Assembly (NCBI GenBank): GCA_934654775.1 | Contig: CAKUGR010000002.1 | Span: forward strand, 62,001-126,000 | From: an uncultured Collinsella sp. | GTDB lineage: Bacteria; Actinomycetota; Coriobacteriia; Coriobacteriales; Coriobacteriaceae | Direction: 5' to 3' | DNA length: 64,000 bases | Part shown: positions 24,781 to 35,229 of the stretch, in pieces | How the letters are laid out: each line of letters opens with the position of its first letter | Numbering within the stretch: position 1 is the first letter of the stretch | Notes under the pieces: model-generated | Databases searched by the model: none | What the model was told of the DNA's origin: nothing | What the model saw: only the letters and a program-made list of their open reading frames with translations | Position numbers and translations under genes: made by a program

Positions 24781-26300
24781 TGGTCCCTCCTTCCCTGGTA
24801 CATCGCCGCCTCGAGCACGTGATCCTGCGACACCCGTTCGCTTTCGGCAACATCGGCGATCGTGCGCGCAATGCGTACCAGGCGCACGATGCCGCGGCCC
24901 GTGAGATGCGCGCGCTTCGACAAGCCAAGCACGCATTTCTCGGCGGCCTCATCAAGCCCAAAGGTCGAAACGACGCCGTCAATGGACCGTGACTCATCTT
25001 CCTCGGCCTCGGAGTCCGCATCGTCCATACGGGATTCACGCCAGGCGCGAAAGGCGCGCCCTCGCACGACATAATCGCGCAGCTCGGCCGATGACATACC
25101 CTCCGCGCCCTCAATGATCACCTGAGGATCGGGGCGGGTCACGTCGATCATCATGTCGATACGATCAGCCAAAGGACCGCGCAACTTGCCCCGATAGCGC
25201 TCGACCATCGACGCGGAACAACGACACGGCACCTCGCGATCGCCCAAAAACCCGCAGGGGCAGGGATTACTCGCTGCTAGCAGCTGAAAGCGCGACGGGA
25301 ACGTAAAAGCCCCGTCAACACGCACGATCCTCACGTAACCGCGCTCAATGGGCTGACGCAACGTCTGCAGCACGCCGGTGGGAAACTCGGCGAGCTCGTC
25401 CAAAAAGAGCACGCCGCCATGAGCCAGACTGATCTCGCCCGGGTGCACCGGACGTCCGCCGCCGATAAGACCCGCGGTCGAAATGCTGTGATGCGGGCTG
25501 CGGAAGGGCCGATGCCCCGCAAGCAGCCCATCGATGTTCTCGCCCAAGACCGAATGGATACACAGCGCCTCCTGCTGATCTTCAACAGAAAGCTCGGGCA
25601 AAATACCCGTCATGCGTCGCGCAAGCATGGTCTTGCCCGATCCGGGCGAGCCGATCATAAGCAGGCCGAGCTCGCCGGCGGCCGCAAGCGCCATGCCGCG
25701 TTTGGCGACCTCCTGCCCCAGCACGTCGGCATAATCGAGCTCGGGCTCAAAGGTCGCCTCAAGCACTTCAGAATCCAGGTAATGCCGTGCGGCATCCCCC
25801 ATGCCGTGGGCAAGCTGAGACAGGTGGTCGATAAACCCGCAGTCAACGCCCGCAAGCGGGACGTGTTGATCGGACCTACCGGCGATAAAGGAAAGCCCCA
25901 TTTCGCGCGCCAACAGCTGAAACGCCACCTCGCCCTTGACGGGCAGCACGGTGCCGTCCAGACCAAGCTCTCCTGCGATAAGGCAACGATCGAGGTTGTC
26001 ACGGGGAATCTGTCCATCGGCCGCCAGAACCGCGATGGCAATCGGCAGGTCAAAACCGCTGCCAGTTTTACGGATATCGCCGGGTGCCAGGTTGACGGTA
26101 ATGCCAGAGCGCGGGATCTCGAAGCCGGCCGAGCGCATGGCGCACCGGATACGCCCGCGCGACTCCATCACCTCCATACTCGGGATGCCGAGCATCTGGA
26201 TGCCCGGAACGCCACCGGCAAGCGAGACCTCGACGGTGACGGGAATTGCCTCGACGCCGCGGATACAGGCCGCGTGTACGGCAAACGTCTCGAACGCCAT
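24777..26300 (-). CDS. comM: Mg-chelatase-like AAA ATPase ComM/YifB
   Basis: Hexameric helicase that promotes branch migration during recombination of transformed DNA. The 507-residue protein has the N-terminal ChlI-like domain (VHAACIRGVEAIPVTVEVSL), Walker A in GSPGSGKTMLARR near residue 215, Walker B in GGVLFLDELAEF near 300, the zinc-like NPCPCGFLGD and CRC cluster near 350, and the arginine-rich PLADRIDM segment. The ATG at 26300 is preferred over an upstream TTG because it fits family starts; the ribosome site is weak. It overlaps the yraN stop (TGATG). Confidence 0.93.
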   Translation of the reverse strand: MAFETFAVHAACIRGVEAIPVTVEVSLAGGVPGIQMLGIPSMEVMESRGRIRCAMRSAGFEIPRSGITVNLAPGDIRKTGSGFDLPIAIAVLAADGQIPRDNLDRCLIAGELGLDGTVLPVKGEVAFQLLAREMGLSFIAGRSDQHVPLAGVDCGFIDHLSQLAHGMGDAARHYLDSEVLEATFEPELDYADVLGQEVAKRGMALAAAGELGLLMIGSPGSGKTMLARRMTGILPELSVEDQQEALCIHSVLGENIDGLLAGHRPFRSPHHSISTAGLIGGGRPVHPGEISLAHGGVLFLDELAEFPTGVLQTLRQPIERGYVRIVRVDGAFTFPSRFQLLAASNPCPCGFLGDREVPCRCSASMVERYRGKLRGPLADRIDMMIDVTRPDPQVIIEGAEGMSSAELRDYVVRGRAFRAWRESRMDDADSEAEEDESRSIDGVVSTFGLDEAAEKCVLGLSKRAHLTGRGIVRLVRIARTIADVAESERVSQDHVLEAAMYQGRRDQ

Positions 26301-26785
26301 CACGACACCTGCCAATCGAACGCATTGTACTGGTGCTCGATCTCGGCGATATGCCCGCCGCGGATGGTGACGCCCACAGCATCGAAGCGAATCGACCTAA
26401 GCGGATAGTGCTCCATGAGATAGCAACTTGCGATACGGCGATACCGACGCTGCTTTTGGGCGTCCACGGCCTCCTCGGGAAAGACCCGTGTGGTGCAATC
26501 CAGGGCGACGCGTCTCGTCTTGACCTCGGCCATCACCACGACATCGTCGAGCTCATCGAGCAGCACCAGATCGGCTTCGCCCTCAATGCAACGATAGCCC
26601 TGCTCCAACAAGGTGTATCCACGCTCGTTAAAGTAATCGATGGTGATCAGCTCGCCCAGCATGCCGAGCTCACGGGGACTGAGCCCCTTGATAAACTCGG
26701 GGGTAATCGCCCCGCAGTCGAGCTCGCCGTCTTCCCAGCGCTCCTTGAGTTGCTGCGTCTTGCTCTTTTTGCTTGCGGCACACAT
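26300..26785 (-). CDS. YraN/UPF0102 family endonuclease-like protein
   Basis: Small protein with the restriction-endonuclease-like fold of UPF0102. The GELITIDYFNERGY motif, IEGEADLVL near residue 85 and MAEVKTRR near 103 match the conserved E-GE-x-D-EVK core. It has 161 residues, about 40 more than usual, because of an N-terminal extension (residues 1-45, KTQQLKERWEDGELDCG). The ATG at 26785 follows AAAGGAG. Usual neighbours rnhB and comM are present. Its biochemical role is not established. Confidence 0.88.
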   Translation of the reverse strand: MCAASKKSKTQQLKERWEDGELDCGAITPEFIKGLSPRELGMLGELITIDYFNERGYTLLEQGYRCIEGEADLVLLDELDDVVVMAEVKTRRVALDCTTRVFPEEAVDAQKQRRYRRIASCYLMEHYPLRSIRFDAVGVTIRGGHIAEIEHQYNAFDWQVS

Positions 26786-26883
26786 GGGGTCTCCTTTCCC
26801 GCACACTGCATTGCCCCGATGATGAAGGCACCTTTCATGCGGGTAAGTACCGGAAGCAAACCAAAAGCTGACCAAATGCCGAC

Positions 26884-26925
26884 AAAAAACGGGCCGTACG
26901 CAACAATCACGTTGCACACGGCCCG
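26884..26925 (-). terminator. rnhB terminator
   Basis: On the minus strand CGGGCCGT (26925-26918) pairs with ACGGCCCG (26897-26890), with an inner GTGCAACGTG/TTGC stem, followed by six Ts. yraN onward would then need its own promoter in 26786-26883, where no convincing one is seen. Confidence 0.85.
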
Positions 26926-26974
26926 CTACCAGCAGGTTTACAAAACGCCAGAGGTCCCTGTCTCCACAATTGAC

Positions 26975-27763
26975 CTAGAAAAGGCGCTCAGTCTGCAGAA
27001 AGTTTCCGCAAAAGCTCACACGATGCAGCGGACAAAGTCCGTGTTTGCGAATCGCCTCGATGTGCTCGGGGCTTGCGTAGCCCTTCGACTCGGCCAAATG
27101 ATACTCGGGGTACTCGGCGTCGTACTCGACCATCATCTCGTCACGCGTGACCTTGGCCATGATGGACGCCGCGGCGATACAGGCGATTTTTGCATCGCCC
27201 TTCACCACGTCGCGCTCGTTGGGAACGGCACCCAAGGGGTTACCGTCCATAAGCACGCAATCGGGCTCGAGCCCCGTATCGGCCACGGCGCCCGCAACGG
27301 CAGCGCGGATGGCGCGGGCCATGCCCATATCATCGATATCCGCAGGCGCGATATGGCAAAAACCAATCGCCGTCGCGACCTCGGCAATCTTCACCGAGAG
27401 CAGCTCGCGGCGCGCGGGCGTGAGCTTTTTGGAATCATTGATGCCCCAGACGCGCGGCTCCATGGGAAGGCACACGGCGCACACCGTCAAAGGACCGGCC
27501 ACCGAGCCGCGACCCACCTCGTCGACACCCACGACCACGCCATCCCCACCGAGCTCGTGCATCAGCTCGTACATACCGTTGACGCGCTCGCGCTCGGCAA
27601 GTTCCTTGGCATGGCGCTTAAGAGCACGCTCGCAAGCCTTGATCACCTGCTGGCGCGGATCCTCGCGATAATGCTCCACGAGGGCGGGGACCTCCTCAAA
27701 CGTGGCGCTCGCCAGCTCGCCGGCAACCTGCGATGCCGAAACCGAGCTCGTCATGTTGGCCAT
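26975..27763 (-). CDS. rnhB: Ribonuclease HII
   Basis: Removes ribonucleotides and RNA primers from DNA. The catalytic VGVDEVGRGSVAGP motif lies near residue 85, with further acidic residues in DSKKL, VLMDGN and KGDAK. An N-terminal arm of about 80 residues before the motif is like that of Bacillus-type RNase HII. The ATG at 27763 follows AAGGAGG by 7 nt; the start further out overlaps that site. The order rnhB-yraN-comM-dprA is common in Gram-positive bacteria. Confidence 0.95.
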   Translation of the reverse strand: MANMTSSVSASQVAGELASATFEEVPALVEHYREDPRQQVIKACERALKRHAKELAERERVNGMYELMHELGGDGVVVGVDEVGRGSVAGPLTVCAVCLPMEPRVWGINDSKKLTPARRELLSVKIAEVATAIGFCHIAPADIDDMGMARAIRAAVAGAVADTGLEPDCVLMDGNPLGAVPNERDVVKGDAKIACIAAASIMAKVTRDEMMVEYDAEYPEYHLAESKGYASPEHIEAIRKHGLCPLHRVSFCGNFLQTERLF

Positions 27764-27792
27764 ATCGGGACCTCCTTGCATGCAAATCAGAT

Positions 27793-27824
27793 AAAAAGAA
27801 GGGCCACCCGAAGGTGACCCTTTT
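27793..27824 (-). terminator. rplS terminator with UUCG loop
   Basis: On the minus strand AAGGGTCACC-TTCG-GGTGGCCCTT (27823-27800) is followed by CTTTTT. This is a compact and clear intrinsic terminator between rplS and rnhB. Confidence 0.9.
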
Positions 27825-27856
27825 GTCCAAACGAGTGGACAGACGCTGCGATCTTC

Positions 27857-28198
27857 TTAGCGCTTCTCGGGGATGCGAGCAGCCTTGCCCACCTTGTCGC
27901 GGAGGTAGTACAGCTTGGCGCGACGGACGCGACCATGACGGACAACCTCGAGCTTGGCGATCTTGGGGCTGTGAAGCGGGAAGGTACGCTCAACACCGAC
28001 ACCGAAGGAAATCTTGCGGACGGTGAAGGTCTCACGGGCACCGGCGCCGGCCATGCGGATGACGTCACCCTGGAAAACCTGGATGCGCTCGCGGTCGCCT
28101 TCCTTAATGCGGTAGTGAACCTTGACGTTGTCGGCAACGCGGACCTGCGGGATGTCCTCGCGGATCTGCTGACGCTCGATTGCGCGGATGTAATCCAT
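27857..28198 (-). CDS. rplS: 50S ribosomal protein L19
   Basis: Large-subunit protein of 113 residues at the 30S-50S interface. Seen: [20 protein letters not shown] near residue 25, [16 protein letters not shown] near 60 and [18 protein letters not shown] at the end. The ATG at 28198 has AAGGA 7 nt upstream. It is separated from the usual trmD-rimM partners, which lie 10 kb away in this window, and has its own promoter and terminator. Confidence 0.97.
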   Translation of the reverse strand: MDYIRAIERQQIREDIPQVRVADNVKVHYRIKEGDRERIQVFQGDVIRMAGAGARETFTVRKISFGVGVERTFPLHSPKIAKLEVVRHGRVRRAKLYYLRDKVGKAARIPEKR

Positions 28199-28222
28199 GT
28201 GCAATTCCTTACTCTTCTAGAG

Positions 28223-28295
28223 GTGCCGTACCACCTTGGCCGGCACGTAGTTGAACAAACGTATTCGAGTATACACGCCACGACCTCGGCTGCAA
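28223..28295 (-). promoter_or_regulatory. rplS promoter and leader hairpin
   Basis: TTGCAG (28295-28290), a 16-bp spacer and TATACT (28273-28268) form the promoter on the minus strand. The leader contains GTGCCG/CGGCAC arms (28246-28241 with 28228-28223), a candidate for L19 feedback control. Confidence 0.65.
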
Positions 28296-28309
28296 GAACT
28301 ATTTTGCCC

Positions 28310-28335
28310 GTGCGCAAAAAGACAAAAACGCGCAC
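28310..28335 (-). terminator. Possible terminator of the secreted protein gene
   Basis: GTGCGC (28335-28330) and GCGCAC (28315-28310) enclose a U-rich loop just after the stop at 28347. The stem is short and the U runs lie in the loop, not after the stem, so this is tentative. Confidence 0.3.
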
Positions 28336-28346
28336 TCTTTCTGCAC

Positions 28347-31154
28347 TTATGCGCCGTCCGCAGCATCAGTCGTCGGCGTCGTCACGGTCGTTCCGGGCGC
28401 GATATATCCGTATTCGAGCAGCACCGAAAGCGCATGCTGCTTCCAGGTGGCAAGCTCCTCGTCACTATAGTGGCCATGGACCCATTCGTTCATCGAGTCC
28501 TCGGCGTCTTGGGGCACCAGGTCCTGGCTGTCAGCCATCAGGTACAGAATGCCTAAGATGTCGAAGTCCTGCTTGGTCATCTCATCCTTGTTTGATGTGC
28601 TGATGAGGCCATGATCGATGCCGTAGCGGCAGATATCGGTCAACACGGTAACAAGGCCCGTAGGAATCGGCGAGGCATCCTTCGCGGTAGCGGGGGCACT
28701 GGCATCGGTCGAGGCTTCGGCCGCATCGGTCGCCGGGGCAGTTTCGTTCGCGTTCGCATCAGGTGTCACCTGCTCTCCCTGAGCAGGAGCCGTGCTATCC
28801 GTCGTTGCCGAAGAATCCCCCGAAGAAACGGACGCAACGCTCACCGGCGTCTCGACCACGGTCGTCATCGGGTCGACCGGTGCGGGTGCGGCGATGACCT
28901 CGGCCCAATCGGAATACACGCCGTCAATAAAGGCGCGAACATGGAAGGTGCCCGGTTGCGAGATGGTCATCGTGCCGTCTGTCGCGACCGAAATGCCCTT
29001 ACTCTCGAGCTCCTGGGCCTCCCAGCTGCAGACTCTATCGACTTCCTTGCCCGTCGTGTCATAGACCGTAGCCGTCAGGCCTTCGATGCCGTTGAGATTT
29101 TCCTCGACGCCGACGACAGTCTGTGCCGAGCCCTCGAGTTTGATGCTGCCGTTAAACGGCTCGGGCGCCACGTCACTTACCTTATATTTGTAGGCCGCGG
29201 CGTCGATCTCGTCATTGGTCGAGACATGCCCGTTCACGTCCACATAGGTATCCTCGGGGATAAAGTACTTTACGTAGGCGGTGCCGGCCTTTTTACCTAC
29301 CACGACTTGTTCGTGGGTGACAGGGTCGGTCTGGATCTCGATGACGTCGGACTTACATTCCTTGCCCTTTTTATCGACCACGCGCCAGTCGCCCGACGAC
29401 TTCACAAAGCCGTAGTAGTCAACATCGTCCTCGTCCCTTGCACGCACGCGATAGGAAGAGATGGGATCTTCCTCTCCCACCGTAAGCTTTCGGGTCTTAT
29501 CGGTCTGCAGCGACACGAGAATCTTGGAGATGGGCTTAATAGGCTGCGGCGTGCCCAACTGCGTATCGACCGTCACCGACTCAAACGACAGATTGGAACC
29601 CGTAATGGACATGGGATAGGTCGCGGCCATGTCGTTGAGCACATTGCACGTGCGCGGGGCGCCACCGTTGCGCGAAGGCACCTCGCGATCGGCCAGGACT
29701 GAATTCCAATCGATGGCGCGCACCATGTGGTTGTTGGTGCGATACGACCAGCTCGTGACGTTTCCGGCTGTGGTATCGTAGCCGTCGTCGCCACGATGGG
29801 CGATTGAACGCAGGAACAGATTCTGCACGGCGTCGGTCGACTGATCGCCAAAGGTGGTGTAGAACGAGCGCTGGTCATAACCGGCGGTATGGAACTCCTG
29901 CACGGCGGCGTTATCGTCGTAGCACTCGCCGTTCATGTTAAAGATGATCACGTCGAACGTCACGCCCACCGGCTGGTCATAGTCCTCGGACAGCGTCGTG
30001 GTAGAACTCGTCTGCTTGCTGTTGACCTGCGTATGCGCCGGAATCGTCATATTGACGGTGACCGACTGATTGTCCGTTGTGGTAATCGACTGTTCCTCGG
30101 TTTTGCTTGCCTCCCACAGCTGGGACATGGTGGTTTCGGCCGAAAACGAGGTCTCGATCTCCTCGCTCGCTGTTGCGGGCACGCCCAGCGACTCCTTGAG
30201 GCTCACCGATGCGCCCCACGAGCCGCCTTTGGAATACGATGCGGATTTAGAAGTGCTCGTGCCGACCGTCTCCTCGGTACCGCGGGCGAGCGTGATGCTC
30301 TGCGAGGCGTCCTCATAGCCGACGTTGAGCGCCGAGGTAACGAGCTCCTGCTCAGTCTTAGAATCGACAAAGGAATAGCCCGGCGCGTCCTCGGGCGCAC
30401 AGTTAAGCTTGTTCACGCTGTTGAGCTGCTGAACTCTAAAGTTATAGAACGCGATGCCAAAGCCATTGAAATCGTACTGGTAGGTACCGCCGAGCTTGTC
30501 CACGCACGCGATGGTGGCATAGATCACGTCTTGCTCGCTCGTGTCTTGCGACAGGCCGTCGAGTGGCACGTATTTACGAAAATCCTCGCCGGTCAGCTTG
30601 TGGCCGATGCAGTCGGCGATATCTTCGGTCAGGCGCTCATAGACCGCGTTCAGGCCTTTCGCCGACGTCAGGCCACTTTGAATGGACTTGTCGGCGCCGT
30701 CAGAATGCTCGCCGTTGCCGCCTGAAAGCGCATCATACAGATAGATGTAGTGACCCTTACCGAAGTCCTTCTCAAAGCCCTTGCCGGCGTGGTCCCAGTA
30801 CAAAAAGTCCTTGGAATCGTCGCCTCCGCCATAGCCAAGGATGTTATAGGCAAGCGATGCCCAGTTGGGCAGCACCTTTTTGACGGCGGCCGTGTAGAAC
30901 GAGACGTTGTCGTACATCGAGGTACGGCCCTCGAGCTTGCCGTCATCGATATCTACAAACGTGCAGTCGCGATCGTTGACCGTAATGGTGAGCGGGTTGA
31001 CCACGTCACCATAGAGCTCGTCGCGCGAATCATCCTGAAGGGCAAAACCGGCTGTCGGCATCCCGCAAAGCGCCGTGACCGCAACGACCACCCAGCACAG
31101 GGTCATCTGTGCTCCCCGACGCGCTCGTTGCAAATACCTGGTGAGGTTTTTCAT
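28347..31154 (-). CDS. Secreted protein with aerolysin/ETX-MTX2-like beta region
   Basis: I do not recognise a named gene. The 935-residue product has a signal peptide (1-38, hydrophobic 18-33, cleavage likely after GFA), a unique N-terminal domain (about 45-270), then at 275-410 a stretch of alternating Ser/Thr beta strands with an amphipathic segment (298-345), QLWEASKTEEQSITTT, and VTVNMTIPAHTQVNSKQ. That order, including the proline-led strand after the Ser/Thr runs, resembles aerolysin and epsilon-toxin-type pore formers. Residues 540-760 look like Ig-type repeats, 762-828 is a Thr/Ala/Asp linker, and 830-920 is helical. There is no LPxTG or membrane anchor. The ATG has GGGAGG 6 nt upstream. 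It lies directly behind the ppdK terminator. Confidence 0.7.
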   Translation of the reverse strand: MKNLTRYLQRARRGAQMTLCWVVVAVTALCGMPTAGFALQDDSRDELYGDVVNPLTITVNDRDCTFVDIDDGKLEGRTSMYDNVSFYTAAVKKVLPNWASLAYNILGYGGGDDSKDFLYWDHAGKGFEKDFGKGHYIYLYDALSGGNGEHSDGADKSIQSGLTSAKGLNAVYERLTEDIADCIGHKLTGEDFRKYVPLDGLSQDTSEQDVIYATIACVDKLGGTYQYDFNGFGIAFYNFRVQQLNSVNKLNCAPEDAPGYSFVDSKTEQELVTSALNVGYEDASQSITLARGTEETVGTSTSKSASYSKGGSWGASVSLKESLGVPATASEEIETSFSAETTMSQLWEASKTEEQSITTTDNQSVTVNMTIPAHTQVNSKQTSSTTTLSEDYDQPVGVTFDVIIFNMNGECYDDNAAVQEFHTAGYDQRSFYTTFGDQSTDAVQNLFLRSIAHRGDDGYDTTAGNVTSWSYRTNNHMVRAIDWNSVLADREVPSRNGGAPRTCNVLNDMAATYPMSITGSNLSFESVTVDTQLGTPQPIKPISKILVSLQTDKTRKLTVGEEDPISSYRVRARDEDDVDYYGFVKSSGDWRVVDKKGKECKSDVIEIQTDPVTHEQVVVGKKAGTAYVKYFIPEDTYVDVNGHVSTNDEIDAAAYKYKVSDVAPEPFNGSIKLEGSAQTVVGVEENLNGIEGLTATVYDTTGKEVDRVCSWEAQELESKGISVATDGTMTISQPGTFHVRAFIDGVYSDWAEVIAAPAPVDPMTTVVETPVSVASVSSGDSSATTDSTAPAQGEQVTPDANANETAPATDAAEASTDASAPATAKDASPIPTGLVTVLTDICRYGIDHGLISTSNKDEMTKQDFDILGILYLMADSQDLVPQDAEDSMNEWVHGHYSDEELATWKQHALSVLLEYGYIAPGTTVTTPTTDAADGA

Positions 31155-31194
31155 CGCAGTCCTCCCGTCAGTTGCCAATGTATTGGACCAACGT

Positions 31195-31229
31195 AAAACG
31201 CCGCCGCGTCCACAGGGGGCGCGGCGGCG
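31195..31229 (-). terminator. ppdK terminator
   Basis: CGCCGCCGCG (31229-31220 on the minus strand) pairs exactly with CGCGGCGGCG (31208-31199) and is followed by TTTTACG. It stands 40 nt downstream of ppdK and only 41 nt upstream of the start of the secreted protein gene. Confidence 0.85.
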
Positions 31230-31269
31230 CGAAGGGGGGCATAAAAGGCGCAAATGGAACGCGACTCGG

Positions 31270-34020
<2,751 letters not shown>

Positions 34021-34319
34021 GATACTTCCCCTTCCATGCGCTCTCGCGCACGACCGTGGTAACGAATCGACCCGCCGGATGCGGGCCGTGAGGGAACTAT
34101 ACGGCGGGATTTGAACGGGCTTGAGCAGAGGATGCGCGGTTTGGTAAACGTGCTAAAACCTGCGGTAAACGGTAGGTAAAGGTGGTTACCTTATGAAGAT
34201 ACCACTACAATAAATTAGCAGGTCAAATGTAGGTTTCTTGCTAAATCGCTTTACCAAAACCAGTCAATTAGAGACGGGGCATTTTAATCACCGTCCCAGA
34301 AAAATCATCCCAGAAAGGA
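34021..34319. promoter_or_regulatory. ppdK upstream region with GGTAAA cluster and partial repeat
   Basis: This 299-nt gap has a -10 like TATAGT on the minus strand (34101-34096). Upstream of it lie repeated GGTAAA-type boxes: TTTGGTAAACG (34140-34150), CGGTAAACGG (34163-34172), AGGTAAAGG (34174-34182), GGTTACC (34184-34190) and CTTTACCAAAAC (34249-34260). At 34270-34311 is a degraded palindrome whose last 21 bases (34291-34311) are identical to 59401-59421. No gene is seen. Confidence 0.5.
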
Positions 34320-35195
34320 CTACTGCTGTTGAGCGCGGCGGGCGGCACGGCGGGCTCTTGCCTCTTGAATCTCTTCGAGATGCGCGATGATCTCGGAGGC
34401 ACTCTCCTCGATCGCCTTGCCGTCGGTGCGCACCACAAAGCAACCCAGACGTTTCATGAGGGCACGGGCCTCCTCGAGCTCGCTGCGTACACTCTCGGGC
34501 TCGGCATAGGAGCCGGCAACGGCACGGGCATAGTCGTCGCCCAGGCGGCTATCGCGAATCTCGGAAATCACATCGACGGTCGAAATCAGACCGAACAGGC
34601 GCATCGGATCGACCTCGTAAATCGACTTGGGCGGCTCCATACCGTGCGCCAACGGCACGTTGGCGACCTTGTAGCCCTGATAGGCCAAATACATCGACAG
34701 CGGCGTCTTGGATGTGCGCGACACGCCCAGCAGCACGATATCGGCACCCGACAGATCGTCGCAGCCACGCCCGTCATCGTGCTCGACAAAGTACTCCATG
34801 GCCTCAATGCGGTGGAAATACCGGTCATCGGTCTTGTGAATCACGCCCGCAACGCCCTTGGGCAGCATACCGATAAGCGACGACAGCACCGCAAGCGTCG
34901 GTCCGATCAGATCGACCGAGCGAATGTGCAGCATGCCCAAGTAGTCGAGCACGCGAGCACGAAGCGCCGGATCGACAATAGTGTGGAACACGGCAATATC
35001 GCGATGGTCGGCATCGACACGCGGACCCACAAACGACTTAACCTGCTCCACTGAGTTCACCTTGGGCAGGCGCAAGAGACGAAAAGCCCCTTCATCAAAT
35101 TGCCCGGACGCCGCAAGCACCACCTCGCAAGCGGTATCTCCGAGCGAGTCGGAGATAACGATGACGGTGGGACGAACGGTGACCGGGCAATCCAT
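34320..35195 (-). CDS. Pyruvate, phosphate dikinase regulatory protein (kinase/phosphorylase)
   Basis: DUF299-family bifunctional enzyme: it inactivates PPDK by ADP-dependent phosphorylation of a threonine and reactivates it with Pi. The unusual P-loop GVSRTSKTP lies near residue 157, ISDSLGDTA at the N-terminus and HKTDDRYFHRIEAMEYF near 120. The final 20 residues are Arg/Ala/Gln-rich. Its place next to ppdK makes PPDK, not PEP synthase, the likely target. The start is an ATG with AAAGGAGC upstream. Confidence 0.93.
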   Translation of the reverse strand: MDCPVTVRPTVIVISDSLGDTACEVVLAASGQFDEGAFRLLRLPKVNSVEQVKSFVGPRVDADHRDIAVFHTIVDPALRARVLDYLGMLHIRSVDLIGPTLAVLSSLIGMLPKGVAGVIHKTDDRYFHRIEAMEYFVEHDDGRGCDDLSGADIVLLGVSRTSKTPLSMYLAYQGYKVANVPLAHGMEPPKSIYEVDPMRLFGLISTVDVISEIRDSRLGDDYARAVAGSYAEPESVRSELEEARALMKRLGCFVVRTDGKAIEESASEIIAHLEEIQEARARRAARRAQQQ

Positions 35196-35229
35196 GCGGG
35201 GCTCCTTTTGCGCTTACGCGCAGGCTAGC

